Shown here piece by piece: positions 38,263-45,942 of a DNA stretch of 64,000 nucleotides. Position 1 is the stretch's first letter. The number at the start of each line of letters is the position of its first letter. The notes beneath the pieces were generated by a model that made no database searches, was not told where the DNA came from, and saw only the letters and a program-made list of their open reading frames with translations. This DNA is from Kineococcus sp. NBC_00420 (GTDB lineage Bacteria; Actinomycetota; Actinomycetes; Actinomycetales; Kineococcaceae): NCBI RefSeq assembly GCF_036021035.1, contig NZ_CP107930.1:4612006-4676005 (forward strand), in the 5' to 3' direction. Both the position numbers and the translations under genes were made by a program.

Positions 38263-38867
38263 GCATCCGGTTGATGCTGGCCGACGACCAGGCGTTGGTG
38301 CGGGGTGCGCTGGCGGCGCTGCTGTCGCTGGAGGAGGACCTGTCGGTCGTGTGCGAGGTCTCGCGCGGGGACCTCGTCGTGGCCGCCGCCCGCGAGCACC
38401 GCCCGGACGTCGCGCTGCTCGACATCGAGATGCCCGGCCTCGACGGGATCGCCGCGACCGCGGCGCTGCGCCGCGCGGTGCCCTCGGTGCGGGTGCTCAT
38501 CGTCACCACCTTCGGCCGTCCCGGCTACCTGCGCCGCGGGATGGAGGCCGGCGCCCACGGGTTCGTCGTCAAGGACACCCCGTCCCGGGAACTGGCGGAC
38601 GTGGTGCGCCGCATCGCCTCCGGGCTGCGCGTCGTCGACCCCGCGCTGGCCGCGGAGTCGCTGGCCGCGGGCGTGAACCCCCTGACCGAACGCGAGACCG
38701 ACGTCCTGCGCCTGGCCCGCGACGGCCGGACCGTCGCCGACCTCGCCGCCGGGCTGTCGCTGTCCGAGGGCACGGTGCGCAACCACCTCTCCGCTGCGAT
38801 CGGGAAGACCGGCGCGCGGACCCGCGCCGAGGCGGTACGCCTGGCGGAGTCGCGGGGGTGGCTGTAG
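38259..38867 (+). CDS. Response regulator, NarL/FixJ (LuxR HTH) type
   Basis: 202 residues. Receiver domain with acidic pocket MLADDQALVRG, phosphoacceptor Asp in VALLDIEMPGLDGIAA near residue 54, and Lys in GFVVKDTPSREL; then LTERETDVLRLARDGRTVADLAAGLSLSEGTVRNHL, a LuxR-type HTH, at about 140-180. Partner of the kinase encoded directly upstream (GTGA overlap). Probably regulates its own ABC-kinase operon. Confidence 0.93.
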   Translation: MSIRLMLADDQALVRGALAALLSLEEDLSVVCEVSRGDLVVAAAREHRPDVALLDIEMPGLDGIAATAALRRAVPSVRVLIVTTFGRPGYLRRGMEAGAHGFVVKDTPSRELADVVRRIASGLRVVDPALAAESLAAGVNPLTERETDVLRLARDGRTVADLAAGLSLSEGTVRNHLSAAIGKTGARTRAEAVRLAESRGWL

Positions 38868-38888
38868 TCGTCGTCGTCGTCGTCGTCG
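38868..38888 (+). repeat. TCG trinucleotide repeat
   Basis: Seven perfect TCG units directly after the response regulator stop codon. A slippage-prone tract that would extend the C-terminus only if the stop were lost. Confidence 0.8.
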
Positions 38889-38900
38889 CGGGGTCCGGGG

Positions 38901-38959
38901 GTTCGGGTCGTGGACGCCTCGCGCCACTAGGTTCGTCGCGTGGCGTCAACGCCCCGAAC
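38901..38959. repeat. Palindromic repeat, copy A
   Basis: About 59 bases forming an imperfect hairpin (19 bp arms, 3 mismatches, loop containing CACTAGGTTCG). Its sequence matches the reverse complement of copy B at 39998-40052 in about 50 of 55 positions. The stop codon of the gene at 38946 lies inside it. Confidence 0.8.
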
Positions 38960-39896
38960 GCTTGGCCGCGGCCGCCGTCTCGAGCGTCCGCCGCAGTTGG
39001 TCCAGGAACGCCGTCGGGTCGCCCAGGAGATCGGCGGGGGCGATGGAGAGCAGGATGACACCGGCCTCCGCGTAGCGTCGAGCCTTCGCCTGGGTGCGGC
39101 GGAGCGCCTGAGCTCCGAGGTGCCACGTCATCGAGTCGATCTCGAGGACGACGCCGAGGTCGGGCCAGTAGGCGTCCGCGTTCCCGATCCACCGTCCGGC
39201 CACGACGACGGGCTCGTTCCACACCGGCTGGGGGAGTCCGGATCGGGAGACGACGCGGAAGGCGCGCCCCTCGGCCGCGCTGCGAGTCGCCGCGCCGAGT
39301 TCTTCCAGCGCCACCCGTGCGTGCCCGCTGCGCTGGGTGGGGCCGTGCCTGATCACGGCGTCCAGTTGTCGCAGGGTGCACCGGTCCGCGGCGAGCACGG
39401 CGCTCATGACCTCGCGCACGTCGTCGAGCGAGAGGTCCTGTCGTCGGCAGGCGTCACCGAGGGCTCGGGCGACTCCCGTGACGCGCAGCCCACCCCGTTC
39501 GGCGCGTCCCGTTCCACGTTCCGACCGCTCGACGACGCAGAACCCGCTCGACACGCGGTGCCGCGGATGGGGGACCACGACCAGGATCTCCCGGCCGACG
39601 TCGACGCGCCGACCCAGCGCACCCCAGACGTCCAGGGCGTGGTGGCCGCTGAGGCGGCTGTCGGGCCCTGCGTACGTCAACGCGGCCCGGCGCCGTTCGA
39701 GAAGCGTGGGGTTTCCGCGGTGCGTGAGCACGACGCCGGGGAGGATGCGCTGCCAGCGACCGCGAGGTCCCGTCAGGCTGGTCAGCGTGGAGTCCGGAAC
39801 TCCGAGGAGGACCAGGTCTGCGCGCTTGACCACGCCGTCGGACCGCGCGATCAACGCATCGACCGCGGCACGGTCGTAGTTCTTCTTCCGGGGCAT
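38946..39896 (-). CDS. AbiEi-antitoxin-like/DUF559 protein
   Basis: 316 residues. N-terminal winged-helix region of the type IV antitoxin AbiEi kind (SDGVVKRADLVLLGVPDSTL, then RGRWQRILPGVVLTHRGN), followed by a C-terminal DUF559/Vsr-like nuclease fold with NADAYWPDLGVVLEIDSMTW then H, and ARRYAEAGVILLSI. Such proteins are abundant in actinobacteria, usually solitary; function unknown. The ATG at 39896 (PRKKNYDRAAVDALIAR follows) is chosen; the frame runs open to 40013, into repeat copy B. Bounded on both sides by inverted copies of a hairpin repeat. Confidence 0.72.
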   Translation of the reverse strand: MPRKKNYDRAAVDALIARSDGVVKRADLVLLGVPDSTLTSLTGPRGRWQRILPGVVLTHRGNPTLLERRRAALTYAGPDSRLSGHHALDVWGALGRRVDVGREILVVVPHPRHRVSSGFCVVERSERGTGRAERGGLRVTGVARALGDACRRQDLSLDDVREVMSAVLAADRCTLRQLDAVIRHGPTQRSGHARVALEELGAATRSAAEGRAFRVVSRSGLPQPVWNEPVVVAGRWIGNADAYWPDLGVVLEIDSMTWHLGAQALRRTQAKARRYAEAGVILLSIAPADLLGDPTAFLDQLRRTLETAAAAKRSGR

Positions 39897-39997
39897 GCGG
39901 GGATCGTGCGGGAGGAACGCGTGGTCGCCGCTCGCCGGCCTCGCCGTCTGTGCAGGGCTGGGGACTCCTGCGCTCCTGTGGACACCGGGATGACTCC

Positions 39998-40052
39998 GGG
40001 TCGTGGACGCCACGCGCCGAACCTAGTGGTGCGTGGCGTCCACGACCCGAAC
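39998..40052. repeat. Palindromic repeat, copy B
   Basis: A perfect 18 bp stem (39998-40015 with 40031-40048) around a 15-base loop containing CGAACCTAGTGG. Inverted relative to copy A. Each arm contains GTGGCGTCCACGAC, and on the minus strand TAGGTT precedes a GTG in leaderless spacing, so the element could also act as a promoter or terminator. Confidence 0.85.
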
Positions 40053-40071
40053 CCGCCGGCCACGAGGAGGG

Positions 40072-41061
40072 TCAGGAGCAGCCGCAGGAGTTCCGGTGCC
40101 GGAAGGTGGGGGGGATGCGTTCGCGGCGGGGGGTTCCGGGGGCGGTGCCGGCGAGGCGCTCGAGGATCATGGTGACGGCGCGGGTCGCCATCGCGGGGAC
40201 GTCCTGGTGGATGGCGGTGAGGCGGGGTTCGACGAGGTCGGCCCACTCGGGGTCGTCGTAGCAGACGAGGGCGACGTCGTCGGGGACGGACAACCCCAGC
40301 GACCGCAGCGCGCGCAGGGTGCCGACGGTCATCGAGTTGTTGCCGACGACGACTGCGCTGGGACGGTCGGCACCGGCGAACGCCGAGAGCACCGCGGTCT
40401 CGGCGAGGGAGGTCTCGCTGCCCCCGTCCAGCACGACTCCGGTCAGTCCGCGTTCGGCGAGGACCCGGGAGAACCCCGCGTGGCGTTCGGAGGTGGAACT
40501 CAGCCCGGCCAGCCCCGCGACGAACGCGATGCGGCGGTGGCCGAGGCCGGCGAGGTGGGAGGTCAGCAGCGCGGTCGCCTCGGTGTTCTCCGGCGCCACC
40601 TGGTCCACGTCGGCGTCGGCGAAGCGGTCGAGCAGGACGGTGGGGATGCCGTGCGCGGCGAGGAAGGGGAGGGCCTCGACCTCGGCGTGGACGGAGGGGG
40701 CCAGCAGCATCCCGTCGACGCGACGGTCCGCGAGCTCGTGGACGGCTCGCACCTCCTCGACGGGGTCGTCGTGGGTGTCGGCGAGGACGAGGGTGTACCC
40801 GGCGGCGCGGGCGGCGCCCTCGATGGAGGTGACGAGGTCGGCGAAGTGCGGGTTGGAGACGAAGCGGCTCGCCAGGCCGAGCGTGGTCGTCGAGGACCGG
40901 GCCAGTGAGCGGGCGAGGGTGTTCTGGCGGTACCCGGTGCGGGCGATCGCGGACAGGACCGCTTCCCGCGTGGGTCCGCTGACCGTGCGGGTCCCGTTGA
41001 GGACGTGCGAGACGGTCGAGGCGTTCACCCCGGCCAGCCGCGCGACGTCGGCCATGGTCAC
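40072..41061 (-). CDS. LacI-family transcriptional regulator
   Basis: 329 residues. Helix-turn-helix TMADVARLAGVNASTVSHVL with hinge NGTRTVSGPTREAV, then a periplasmic-binding-protein-like effector domain (VDGMLLAPSVHAE, IPTVLLDR, AVVVGNNSMTVG). Ends in a Cys-containing RHRNSCGCS, common in this group. Start taken at a GTG two codons before the ATG at 41055. A sugar is the likely effector, but no sugar transporter is adjacent; autoregulation through the tandem operator upstream is very likely. Confidence 0.9.
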   Translation of the reverse strand: MTMADVARLAGVNASTVSHVLNGTRTVSGPTREAVLSAIARTGYRQNTLARSLARSSTTTLGLASRFVSNPHFADLVTSIEGAARAAGYTLVLADTHDDPVEEVRAVHELADRRVDGMLLAPSVHAEVEALPFLAAHGIPTVLLDRFADADVDQVAPENTEATALLTSHLAGLGHRRIAFVAGLAGLSSTSERHAGFSRVLAERGLTGVVLDGGSETSLAETAVLSAFAGADRPSAVVVGNNSMTVGTLRALRSLGLSVPDDVALVCYDDPEWADLVEPRLTAIHQDVPAMATRAVTMILERLAGTAPGTPRRERIPPTFRHRNSCGCS

Positions 41062-41129
41062 CACCGCAGGAGCCCCCTCGCTCGTCGAACCCGGCCCGGT
41101 AGGCCTGTCACGGTCTGGCCATAGGAACA

Positions 41130-41155
41130 GGCAAGCGCTTGCGCAAGCGCTTGCC
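41130..41155. promoter_or_regulatory. Tandem LacI-type operator
   Basis: Two perfect copies of GCAAGCGCTTGC, end to end (41131-41142 and 41143-41154), flanked by G and C so that the whole 26 bases form one palindrome. CAAGCGCTTG is the classic LacI/GalR half-site pair. On the minus strand a TAGGAT box lies at 41159-41164 just upstream, so binding would block transcription of the regulator gene; TAGGAA at 41123 faces the divergent gene. Confidence 0.8.
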
Positions 41156-41209
41156 CGGATCCTACGGTGCCCAGGTCGTCGATCCACCCCTGACGCGAAG
41201 GAGCGTTCG

Positions 41210-41629
41210 ATGTGCGGTCCGAGGTCCCGGCAGCACCCGTTGATCGTCGTCGGCTACGAACCGGGGGACGAGCACGCCGTCCTCGAGGCCCTCGCCCAGG
41301 CTCGCCTGCGCGGCGGGACGATCGTGGTGGTGGCCGCGGCGCCGCTGCCGGACGGGCTGCTGCTGCGCCTGCGCAGCGCCCCCGTCGGACTCGACCTGCG
41401 CCTGCCTCCGGAGGGGGCCGACGTCGTCGAGGCCGTCCTCGACCTGGCCGAACGCGAACAGGCCGCCCTGCTGGTCGTCGGCCTGGCCCGGCGCGGGGTC
41501 GACGACCTCCTGGGCGGTCGCGCACGGCTCGTCGTGCTCGACGCGCCGTGCCCGGTGCTGTCCGTCCCCGAGCCGGACACGAGCACCGGCTCCCCGGCAC
41601 CCGCGTGGGCCGTCACAATGGGTGTGTGA
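41210..41629 (+). CDS. Small universal-stress-protein-like protein
   Basis: 139 residues. A single Usp-like alpha/beta domain: LIVVGYEPGDEHAVLEALAQ, then AALLVVGLARRGVDDLLGG, then ARLVVLDAPCPVLSVP, the usual ending of UspA domains. The glycine-rich ATP-binding loop is short. ATG with AAGGAG 7 bases upstream. Divergent from a LacI regulator with the operator between; overlaps dusB by 4 bases. Confidence 0.7.
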   Translation: MCGPRSRQHPLIVVGYEPGDEHAVLEALAQARLRGGTIVVVAAAPLPDGLLLRLRSAPVGLDLRLPPEGADVVEAVLDLAEREQAALLVVGLARRGVDDLLGGRARLVVLDAPCPVLSVPEPDTSTGSPAPAWAVTMGV

Positions 41630-42792
41630 GCGCACCTACCCTGACGGCCGTCCAGCCGCTGCGGATCGGACCGCACGTCTCCGCGACGCCGGTCGTCCTC
41701 GCACCGATGGCCGGCATCACCAACTCCGCCTACCGGCAGCTCTGCCGCGAGCAGGGTGAGGGCTTCTACGTCAGCGAGATGGTCACCTCGCGCGCCCTCG
41801 TCGAACGCAACGCCGAGACGATGCGCCTGGTGACGTTCACCGAGACCGAGACCCCGCGCAGCCTGCAGCTCTACGGGGTCGACCCGACGACGGTCGCCGC
41901 GGCGGTCCGGATGGTCGTCGAGGAGGACATCGCCGACCACGTCGACCTCAACTTCGGCTGCCCCGTCCCCAAGGTCACCCGCAAGGGCGGCGGGTCCGCG
42001 CTGCCCTGGAAGGCGACCCTGTTCCGCGACATCGTCCGCGGGGCGGTGCGCGAGGCGTCCAAGGGCGGCATCCCGCTGACGGTGAAGATGCGCAAGGGCA
42101 TCGACGACGACCACCTCACCTACCTCCAGGCCGGCAGGGCCGCCGAGGAGGAGGGTGCCGCCGCCGTCGCGCTGCACGGGCGGACGGCGTCGCAGCACTA
42201 CTCCGGCCACGCCGACTGGGAGGCCATCGCGCGCCTCAAGGAGACGGTCACCACCATCCCCGTGCTCGGCAACGGCGACATCTGGAGCGCCGAGGACGCG
42301 GTGGAGATGATGCGGCGCACCGGGTGCGACGGGGTCGTCGTCGGCCGCGGTTGCCTCGGGCGACCGTGGCTGTTCGCCGACCTCGAGGCGGGGTTCGCCG
42401 GTCGCGAGGACCGGGTGAGGCCCGGGATGCGCCACGTGGCGAAGGTCCTGCGCCGCCACGCCGACCTGCTCGTCGAGTTCTACGGCGACGAACTGCGCGG
42501 CTGCCGCGACATCCGCAAGCACATCTCCTGGTACTTCAAGGGCTACGCCGTGGGCGGCGACATGCGGGCCCGCCTCGGCCTCGTCGACACCCTCGAGGCC
42601 CTCGACGAGCTCATCGCCGACCTCGACCTCGACCAGGACTACCCGGGTGCCGCCGCGGAGGGTTCCCGCGGCCGGGCCGGGTCGCCGCAGGCGAGGGTCG
42701 CGCTGCCGGAGGGCTGGCTGGAGACCCAGGAGCTCACCGGCGCCGCGGCCGAGATGATCGCCCAGGCCGAGCTCTCGGTGTCCGGCGGATGA
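41626..42792 (+). CDS. dusB: tRNA-dihydrouridine synthase
   Basis: 388 residues; FMN enzyme that reduces uridines in the tRNA D-loop. VVLAPMAGITNSAYRQLC near residue 25, catalytic Cys in DLNFGCPVPKVTRKGGGSAL near 108, and LHGRTASQHYSGHADW; the C-terminal helical domain follows. Part of a unit with dgt (ATGA overlap), an order common in actinobacteria. GTG start overlaps the upstream stop; CACAAT 6 bases earlier could give a leaderless transcript. Confidence 0.94.
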   Translation: MSAPTLTAVQPLRIGPHVSATPVVLAPMAGITNSAYRQLCREQGEGFYVSEMVTSRALVERNAETMRLVTFTETETPRSLQLYGVDPTTVAAAVRMVVEEDIADHVDLNFGCPVPKVTRKGGGSALPWKATLFRDIVRGAVREASKGGIPLTVKMRKGIDDDHLTYLQAGRAAEEEGAAAVALHGRTASQHYSGHADWEAIARLKETVTTIPVLGNGDIWSAEDAVEMMRRTGCDGVVVGRGCLGRPWLFADLEAGFAGREDRVRPGMRHVAKVLRRHADLLVEFYGDELRGCRDIRKHISWYFKGYAVGGDMRARLGLVDTLEALDELIADLDLDQDYPGAAAEGSRGRAGSPQARVALPEGWLETQELTGAAAEMIAQAELSVSGG

Positions 42793-44048
42793 GCGCGGGC
42801 TACCAGGAGGGCGACCTCGAACGCTGGGCCACGGAACCGCCGAAGACGCACGGTCGCAGCGCCTTCATGCGGGACCGCGCCCGCGTCCTGCACTCCTCCT
42901 CGCTGCGTCGGCTCGCCGCCAAGACCCAGGTCGTCGGCCCCGCCACCGACGACTTCGTCCGCAACCGCCTCACGCACTCCCTCGAGGTCGCGCAGGTCGG
43001 CCGCGAACTCGGGGCGGCGCTCGGTTGCGACCCCGACGTCGTCGACACCGCCTGCCTGGCCCACGACCTCGGCCACCCGCCGTTCGGCCACAACGGCGAA
43101 CGGGCGCTGGCCGACGCGGCTCAGGACATCGGGGGTTTCGAGGGCAACGCCCAGACGTTGCGGCTGCTGACCCGGCTGGAGTCCAAGACGGTCGCCGCCG
43201 ACGGTTCGCCCGTCGGCTTGAACCTGACCCGCGCCAGCCTGGACGCCTCGACGAAGTACCCGTGGTTGCACGGGAAGGCGCCGCGCGTGACGTCGAAGTT
43301 CGGGGCCTACGTCGACGACGCCGAGGTGTTCGCGTGGCTGCGCGACGGCGCGCCGGAGAACCGGCCGTGCGTCGAGGCCCAGGTCATGGACTTCTCCGAC
43401 GACGTCGCCTACTCGGTGCACGACGTCGAGGACGCAATCGTCGCGGGCCACGTCCGCCTCGACTGGCTGGACCAGGACGAGATCCGTGCCCGGGTCGCCG
43501 CCCAGGTGCGGGACTGGTACCTGCCCGACGCCTCCGACGAGGCCGTCGCCGCTGCGCTGCAACGGCTCTCGACGTCGGGATTCTGGGCCCGGGAACAACC
43601 CGGTGAGGTGTTCGGCGGTCGTCGTCACCTGGCGGCGTTGAAGGACATGACCTCCCAGCTCATCGGCCGGTTCGCCAACGCGGCCGAGCACGCGACCCGG
43701 GAACGCCACGGCGACGGCCGCCTCACCCGCTACGCCGCCGACGTCGTCGTCCCCGTGGACACGACCCTCGAGGTCGCCGTCCTCAAGGGCGTCGCGGCCA
43801 CGTTCGTCATGAGCGCGCAGGAACGTCAGCCGTTCTACGCCCGCCAGCGGGAACTGCTGCGCGAACTCCTCGACGCCCTCGTCCGGCAGGGGCCCGACGT
43901 CCTCGAACCGCCGTTCCGGGAGGACCACGCCCTCGCGACCGACGACGCGGCCCGCCTGCGGGTGGTGATCGACCAGGTCGCCTCCCTCACCGACGTCTCC
44001 GCCCTGGCCTGGCACCGCCGGCTCACGCCCCGCGACCTCACGACGTGA
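42789..44048 (+). CDS. dgt: Deoxyguanosinetriphosphate triphosphohydrolase-like protein
   Basis: 419 residues, HD-domain dNTP triphosphohydrolase that splits dNTPs to nucleoside and triphosphate. HD motif residues in NRLTHSLEVAQVGREL, ACLAHDLGHPPFGHNGE near residue 90 and VMDFSDDVAYSVHDVED near 200. Coupled to dusB by ATGA. dnaG follows nearby but across four oppositely oriented genes. The 3' end overlaps the convergent membrane-protein gene by 11 bases. Confidence 0.93.
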   Translation: MSAGYQEGDLERWATEPPKTHGRSAFMRDRARVLHSSSLRRLAAKTQVVGPATDDFVRNRLTHSLEVAQVGRELGAALGCDPDVVDTACLAHDLGHPPFGHNGERALADAAQDIGGFEGNAQTLRLLTRLESKTVAADGSPVGLNLTRASLDASTKYPWLHGKAPRVTSKFGAYVDDAEVFAWLRDGAPENRPCVEAQVMDFSDDVAYSVHDVEDAIVAGHVRLDWLDQDEIRARVAAQVRDWYLPDASDEAVAAALQRLSTSGFWAREQPGEVFGGRRHLAALKDMTSQLIGRFANAAEHATRERHGDGRLTRYAADVVVPVDTTLEVAVLKGVAATFVMSAQERQPFYARQRELLRELLDALVRQGPDVLEPPFREDHALATDDAARLRVVIDQVASLTDVSALAWHRRLTPRDLTT

Positions 44049-44700
44049 CGGCGGCGTCCCCGTCCAGGACGGAACCCTGCAGGTCGCCCTCCCAGCCGTG
44101 GATGGTGCACTGCAGCAGCCGACTGCCGTCGGCCCAGTCCTGCTCCAACGGGTAGTAGTAGCCGTACTCGAAGTCGCCCGGGTCGAGGCCCGCGTCGTCG
44201 ACCGCGGTGGAGGCGTCGGACCGGCAGTGGTCCTCGGCGTAGGTCTCCAGCTCGGCCTCGCCGGGGTAGGTCCCGTCGGGCAGGGTGACGATCTCGAGGA
44301 CCTCGCCGTCGTGGGTGTCGGCGCAGGCGGTGCGCTCGACGGTGCCGTGCAGACCGTCGTCGTCCCCGCTGTCGAAGCAGTCGCCGGCCGTCAGGTCGTC
44401 GATCGTCGTCGGGCCCGTGCTCGTCCCGAAGGGGTCCGCGGGGAGGCGGCCGAGCAACGAGACCCCGGCCACCGCGGTACCGACGATCCAGGCGACGGCG
44501 ATCGACGTCGCGAGCATCTGCAGCCCGCCCAGCACGATCCCGGCGATCGCGAACCCGCGGCCCGCTGTCTGCGCTCGGCCGGTGCGGTGCAGCCCGATCG
44601 CGCCGAGGGCGAAGGCGACCGGGCCGGTGCCCAGGATTCCCGTCACGAGCGCGGCGAGGGAGAACCCGTCGGTGGGTCGTGGCGGCCGGTGCTCGATCAC
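44038..44700 (-). CDS. DUF4190 and septum-formation-domain membrane protein
   Basis: 220 residues. Two membrane segments (SLAALVTGILGTGPVAFALGAIGL and GRGFAIAGIVLGGLQMLATSI) form a DUF4190 domain; the outside part (ACADTHDGEVLEIV, DHCRSDASTAV) matches the actinobacterial septum-formation domain with conserved Cys. Leaderless start: TAACCT on the minus strand (44707-44712) 6 bases from the GTG. Function unknown, envelope-related by family. Confidence 0.75.
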   Translation of the reverse strand: MIEHRPPRPTDGFSLAALVTGILGTGPVAFALGAIGLHRTGRAQTAGRGFAIAGIVLGGLQMLATSIAVAWIVGTAVAGVSLLGRLPADPFGTSTGPTTIDDLTAGDCFDSGDDDGLHGTVERTACADTHDGEVLEIVTLPDGTYPGEAELETYAEDHCRSDASTAVDDAGLDPGDFEYGYYYPLEQDWADGSRLLQCTIHGWEGDLQGSVLDGDAAVTS

Positions 44701-44765
44701 CCGCCCAGGTTACGGCGAGTCTCGGCGCGGCGGTCGGCGTACCGCGCCCCGTCGTGTCCGGGGAC

Positions 44766-45275
44766 TCACTCGAAGGGCGCCGGGGCGGTCGGCCCGAGCA
44801 GGTCCCCGCCGGTCCAGGACCCCCGCATCGGGGAGTCGTCGGGTGCGACGAGCAGGCAGAACACCCGCTCGTCGTGCAGTTCGTGGGGCGGGTAGGCGGA
44901 GGCGTAGGTGACGGTGTCCGGCCTGAACTCCCCGGCCGCGATGACGGCCGCCACCTCGCGGGCGCAGGAGGAGTTCGCGCCCCAGCGCCGTCGTCCGTCG
45001 CGGAGGTCGTCGGTGACCGGGACGACGGCGACGACCTCGGCGTCGTGTCCGCTCGCACAGGAGACCTCGGAGCGTTCCGCGAGACAGGTCCCCACCGTCC
45101 ACGTGACGGTCGAGGAGAGGCGGACCGACTGCGGCGCAGCCATGCTGCGCACGTCGGAGGCGCTGCGGGCGAACCCGGCGGCGACCACCGCCACACCGAT
45201 CAGGAGGTGGAGGCCGACGGCGGCGCCGACCCCGACCAGGATCCAGCGGAGCTTCTTCGGGGGTCGTCCGGTCAT
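44766..45275 (-). CDS. Septum-formation-type membrane protein
   Basis: 169 residues with one N-terminal membrane anchor (LRWILVGVGAAVGLHLLIGVA). The outer part shares the pattern of the preceding gene (VGTCLAERSEVSCASGHDAEVVAVV, later VFCLLVAPDD), four to five Cys likely in disulfides. Leaderless start: TAGCGT on the minus strand (45283-45288) 7 bases from the ATG. Probably a paralogue of the DUF4190 neighbour arising by domain sharing. Confidence 0.7.
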   Translation of the reverse strand: MTGRPPKKLRWILVGVGAAVGLHLLIGVAVVAAGFARSASDVRSMAAPQSVRLSSTVTWTVGTCLAERSEVSCASGHDAEVVAVVPVTDDLRDGRRRWGANSSCAREVAAVIAAGEFRPDTVTYASAYPPHELHDERVFCLLVAPDDSPMRGSWTGGDLLGPTAPAPFE

Positions 45276-45339
45276 GGCCGCGACGCTAGGCGCGTCGCGG
45301 CCACCCCGGAGTTCTCCGCGGTCGAGCTGTGGACAACCT

Positions 45340-45942
45340 TCAGCGGGCGCGGCGCCGGGCCGAGATGACGCCCGTGTCGAAACCGGCGAGGTGCAGACCG
45401 CCGTGGAACCTCGCGTGCTCGATCTTCAGGCAGCGGTTCATCACGACCGTCACGCCGTGCTCGGCACCGCGCTGGGCGACGGCGTCGTCCGCGAGGCCCA
45501 GCTGCATCCACATCACGGGGGAGCCGACCGCGATGACGTCGTCGAGCACACCCCCGAGTTCGCTCGGACGGCGGAACACGTCGACGAGGTCGGGGACCCC
45601 GGGGAGTTCACGCAACGACGGGTAGGCGGGCCGACCGAGGATCTCGGTCTCGTTCGGGTTGACGAACCACAGCTCGAAGTCGGAGTCCGCGAGCAGGTAG
45701 GTCTCGACGAAGTACGAGGCGCGCGAGGGCTTGTTCGAGGCGCCGAGGATCGCGACGGTCTTCGTGCGGCGCAGGATGCGCAGACGTTCCCCGGCGCCGG
45801 GGGCCGTCCACGACGTCGGGGCGGCGTCCTTGGAACCGGTCGCGGCGGGGGCCTGCTCCAGGTTCTCCGGGGCGGCGACCGAGCCGAGGTCCGCGCCCGC
45901 GTCCGGGACGGTGCCGGTCGCCCCACTGGTCGAGTCGTTCAT
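45340..45942 (-). CDS. CoA-binding domain protein
   Basis: 200 residues. A Rossmann-like CoA_binding domain (TVAILGASNKPSRASYFVETYL, ELWFVNPNETEILG, DLVDVFRRPSELGGVLDD) after a 50-residue flexible, acidic N-terminus. Closely related proteins are often encoded next to metY and are named by similarity to succinyl-CoA synthetase fragments; enzymatic role unknown. ATG overlaps the metY stop by 4 bases (ATGA), so they are co-translated. Confidence 0.82.
   Translation of the reverse strand: MNDSTSGATGTVPDAGADLGSVAAPENLEQAPAATGSKDAAPTSWTAPGAGERLRILRRTKTVAILGASNKPSRASYFVETYLLADSDFELWFVNPNETEILGRPAYPSLRELPGVPDLVDVFRRPSELGGVLDDVIAVGSPVMWMQLGLADDAVAQRGAEHGVTVVMNRCLKIEHARFHGGLHLAGFDTGVISARRRAR

Noticed and set aside
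38868-38888. TCG repeat as a phase-variation switch
   Set aside because: It lies after a stop codon, and the unit is three bases, so length change cannot shift a reading frame of the response regulator.
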